A stretch of DNA of 14,921 bases from Candidatus Luteimonas excrementigallinarum (GTDB lineage Bacteria; Pseudomonadota; Gammaproteobacteria; Xanthomonadales; Xanthomonadaceae), in NCBI GenBank assembly GCA_019115725.1, contig DXCY01000292.1:1-14921 (forward strand), in the 5' to 3' direction. Positions 13,763 through 14,921 of the stretch are shown in pieces. The position numbers and the translations under genes are program-made. The notes below the pieces were generated by a model. That model ran no database searches. It saw only the letters and a list, made by a program, of their open reading frames with translations, and was not told where the DNA came from. The stretch's first letter is position 1; each line of letters starts with the position of its first letter.

Positions 13763-13768
13763 TTTATA
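13763..13768 (-). promoter_or_regulatory. Candidate -10 box of the LysR gene (TATAAA)
   Basis: TATAAA on the minus strand lies inside an AT-rich island (13761-13790), standing out in this GC-rich DNA. Transcription would begin near 13756, giving a 25-nt leader that contains the ribosome site. No good -35 box is visible, which suits an activator- or self-regulated LysR promoter. Confidence 0.4.
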
Positions 13769-13789
13769 TGTTTTTGTCTCGGATTTACA

Positions 13790-13804
13790 GCGTGCGACTC
13801 ACGC
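13790..13804. terminator. Small hairpin downstream of serS
   Basis: GCGTG (13790-13794), loop CGACT, and CACGC (13800-13804) form a 5-bp stem 18 bp after the serS stop. No T-tract follows on the minus strand, so this is at best a weak terminator for serS before the LysR promoter. Confidence 0.25.
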
Positions 13805-13821
13805 CGATACGCCGGCAGCCC

Positions 13822-14921
13822 TCAGGAAATAAAGGCCTGCCCACCCATATAGGGCCGCAGTACCTCCGGCACCTCGATGCTGCCATCGGCCTGCTGGTAG
13901 TTCTCCATCACCGCCACCAGCGCCCGGCCTACGGCCACGCCGGAGCCGTTGAGGGTATGCAACGGCTCCGGCCGGCCGGTATCGGGATTGCGCCAGCGCG
14001 CCTGCATGCGCCGGGCCTGGAAGTCTCCGCAGTTGGAGACCGATGAGATCTCGCGGTACTTGTCCTGCGACGGAACCCAGACCTCCAGGTCCCAGGTCTT
14101 GCGTGCGGAAAAGCCCATGTCACCACTGCACAGCAGCACCCGGCGGTACGGCAAGCCCAGCTTTTCCAGCACCACCTCGGCGCAGCGCACCATGTGGGCG
14201 TGCTCCGCCTCGCTGGTGTCCGGAGCGGCAACGGTCACCAGTTCCACCTTCTCGAACTGGTGCTGGCGGATCATTCCGCGCACGTCGCGCCCGTGGCTGC
14301 CCGCTTCGGCGCGGAAGCACATGGAGTGGGCGGTCATGCGCAGCGGCAGCCGCTCGGCTTCGACGATGTCATCGCGCACAATGTTGGTCAGCGGCACCTC
14401 GGCGGTGGGAACCAGGTAGCGCTTGCCCTCGCCGACCGCAGTGGCGAACAGGTCGTCTTCGAACTTCGGCAGCTGGCCGGTGCCGGTCATGGACTCGGCG
14501 TTGACGATCACCGGTACGTTGGTTTCCTCGTAACCGTGCTCGCCGGTATGCAGGTCCAGCATGAACTGCGACAGCGCACGATGCAGGCGCGCCAGCTGGC
14601 CGCGCAGTACGGTGAAGCGCGCACCCGACAGCTTGGCTGCGGTATCGCCGTCGAGCCAGCCGTTGCGGGCGCCCAGGTCAACGTGGTCGCGGACCGGGAA
14701 GTCGAACTGGCGCGGCGTGCCCCAGCGGTGTTCTTCGACGTTGTCGTCCTCATTCGCGCCATGCGGCACGTCCTCGGCCGGCAGGTTGGGGATCTCCAGC
14801 GCAATCTGCTCGATCGCCTCGCGCTTGGCCTGCAGGGCCTGTTCGTTGGCCTTCAGCTCTTCGCCGAATCCGGCTACCTCCGCCATCAGGGCCGCGGCAT
14901 CGCCGCCCTGGGCCTTGACCT
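13822..14921 (-). CDS. serS: Seryl-tRNA synthetase, lacking its N-terminus (cut by window edge)
   Basis: The C-terminal 365 or so residues of SerRS (family about 425-430), which charges tRNA-Ser with serine. The visible part starts within the N-terminal coiled-coil arm (VKAQGGDAAALMAEVAGFGE), which grips the long variable arm of tRNA-Ser; about 60 residues lie beyond position 14921. The class II catalytic core follows. It has TAEVPLTNIVRDD, motif 2 as CFRAEAGSHGRDVRGMIRQH with QFEKVE next, and SGDMGFSARKTWDLEVWVP. REISSVSNCGDFQARRMQ and motif 3 as LNGSGVAVGRALVAVMENYQ complete it. All the key elements appear intact. The frame continues without a stop to the window edge. The only tRNA gene in the window, tRNA-Ser(UGA), lies 1.1 kb downstream on the same strand. 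Confidence 0.98.
   Translation of the reverse strand, partial: VKAQGGDAAALMAEVAGFGEELKANEQALQAKREAIEQIALEIPNLPAEDVPHGANEDDNVEEHRWGTPRQFDFPVRDHVDLGARNGWLDGDTAAKLSGARFTVLRGQLARLHRALSQFMLDLHTGEHGYEETNVPVIVNAESMTGTGQLPKFEDDLFATAVGEGKRYLVPTAEVPLTNIVRDDIVEAERLPLRMTAHSMCFRAEAGSHGRDVRGMIRQHQFEKVELVTVAAPDTSEAEHAHMVRCAEVVLEKLGLPYRRVLLCSGDMGFSARKTWDLEVWVPSQDKYREISSVSNCGDFQARRMQARWRNPDTGRPEPLHTLNGSGVAVGRALVAVMENYQQADGSIEVPEVLRPYMGGQAFIS

Noticed and set aside
12487..14046. A 519-codon plus-strand open frame opposite uspA, the tRNA, LysR and serS
   Set aside because: It crosses a tRNA gene and four well-supported features, and its sequence is His/Gln/Ala-rich shadow coding.

Overview
The window is high-GC gammaproteobacterial chromosome, most likely from the Xanthomonadaceae/Lysobacteraceae (Stenotrophomonas, Pseudoxanthomonas, Lysobacter or a relative). 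This is an inference from four things: GC-rich codon use, an RNase E with an Ala/Pro/Arg-rich tail, a Xanthomonad-type 'transmembrane repetitive protein' directly downstream of nfuA, and a GTAG-headed REP-like hairpin. It looks like ordinary core chromosome. I see no transposase, integrase, phage gene, toxin-antitoxin pair or CRISPR array.

Layout, left to right. (1) 1-2089, minus strand: a periplasmic adaptor lipoprotein whose stop codon overlaps (ATGA) the start of an RND efflux pump gene that runs off the left edge. (2) 2379-3139, plus strand: two adjacent monoheme cytochrome c genes, divergent from the efflux operon. (3) 3173-5384, minus strand: nfuA (Fe-S carrier) followed after 13 bp by a Pro/Glu-rich single-pass membrane protein of unknown function. 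(4) 5469-5810, plus strand: a pterin-4a-carbinolamine dehydratase. (5) 5811-6142: a 332-bp spacer with no gene, holding a 17-bp imperfect inverted repeat around an inner hairpin and a REP-like element. (6) rluC (minus) divergent from rne (plus), separated by a 510-bp spacer that is probably the long structured leader of rne; E. coli has the same rluC/rne pairing. (7) 10971-12694, minus strand: tRNA-Ser(UGA), a tandem-domain universal stress protein and a GacA/UvrY-like response regulator. (8) 12790-14921, minus strand: serS (cut by the right edge) followed by a LysR regulator.

Several genes concern RNA and translation: RluC (23S rRNA pseudouridylation), RNase E (RNA decay and maturation), SerRS with a tRNA-Ser 1.1 kb away, and a GacA-like regulator, a family that usually controls CsrA/RsmA-binding small RNAs. 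All three convergent gene junctions carry a strong hairpin without a clear U-tract.

I found no convincing undescribed multi-gene system. The best leads are the structured rne leader, the unknown membrane protein paired with nfuA, the structured spacer after the pterin dehydratase gene, and the Ala/Gly-rich insert in the RND pump.
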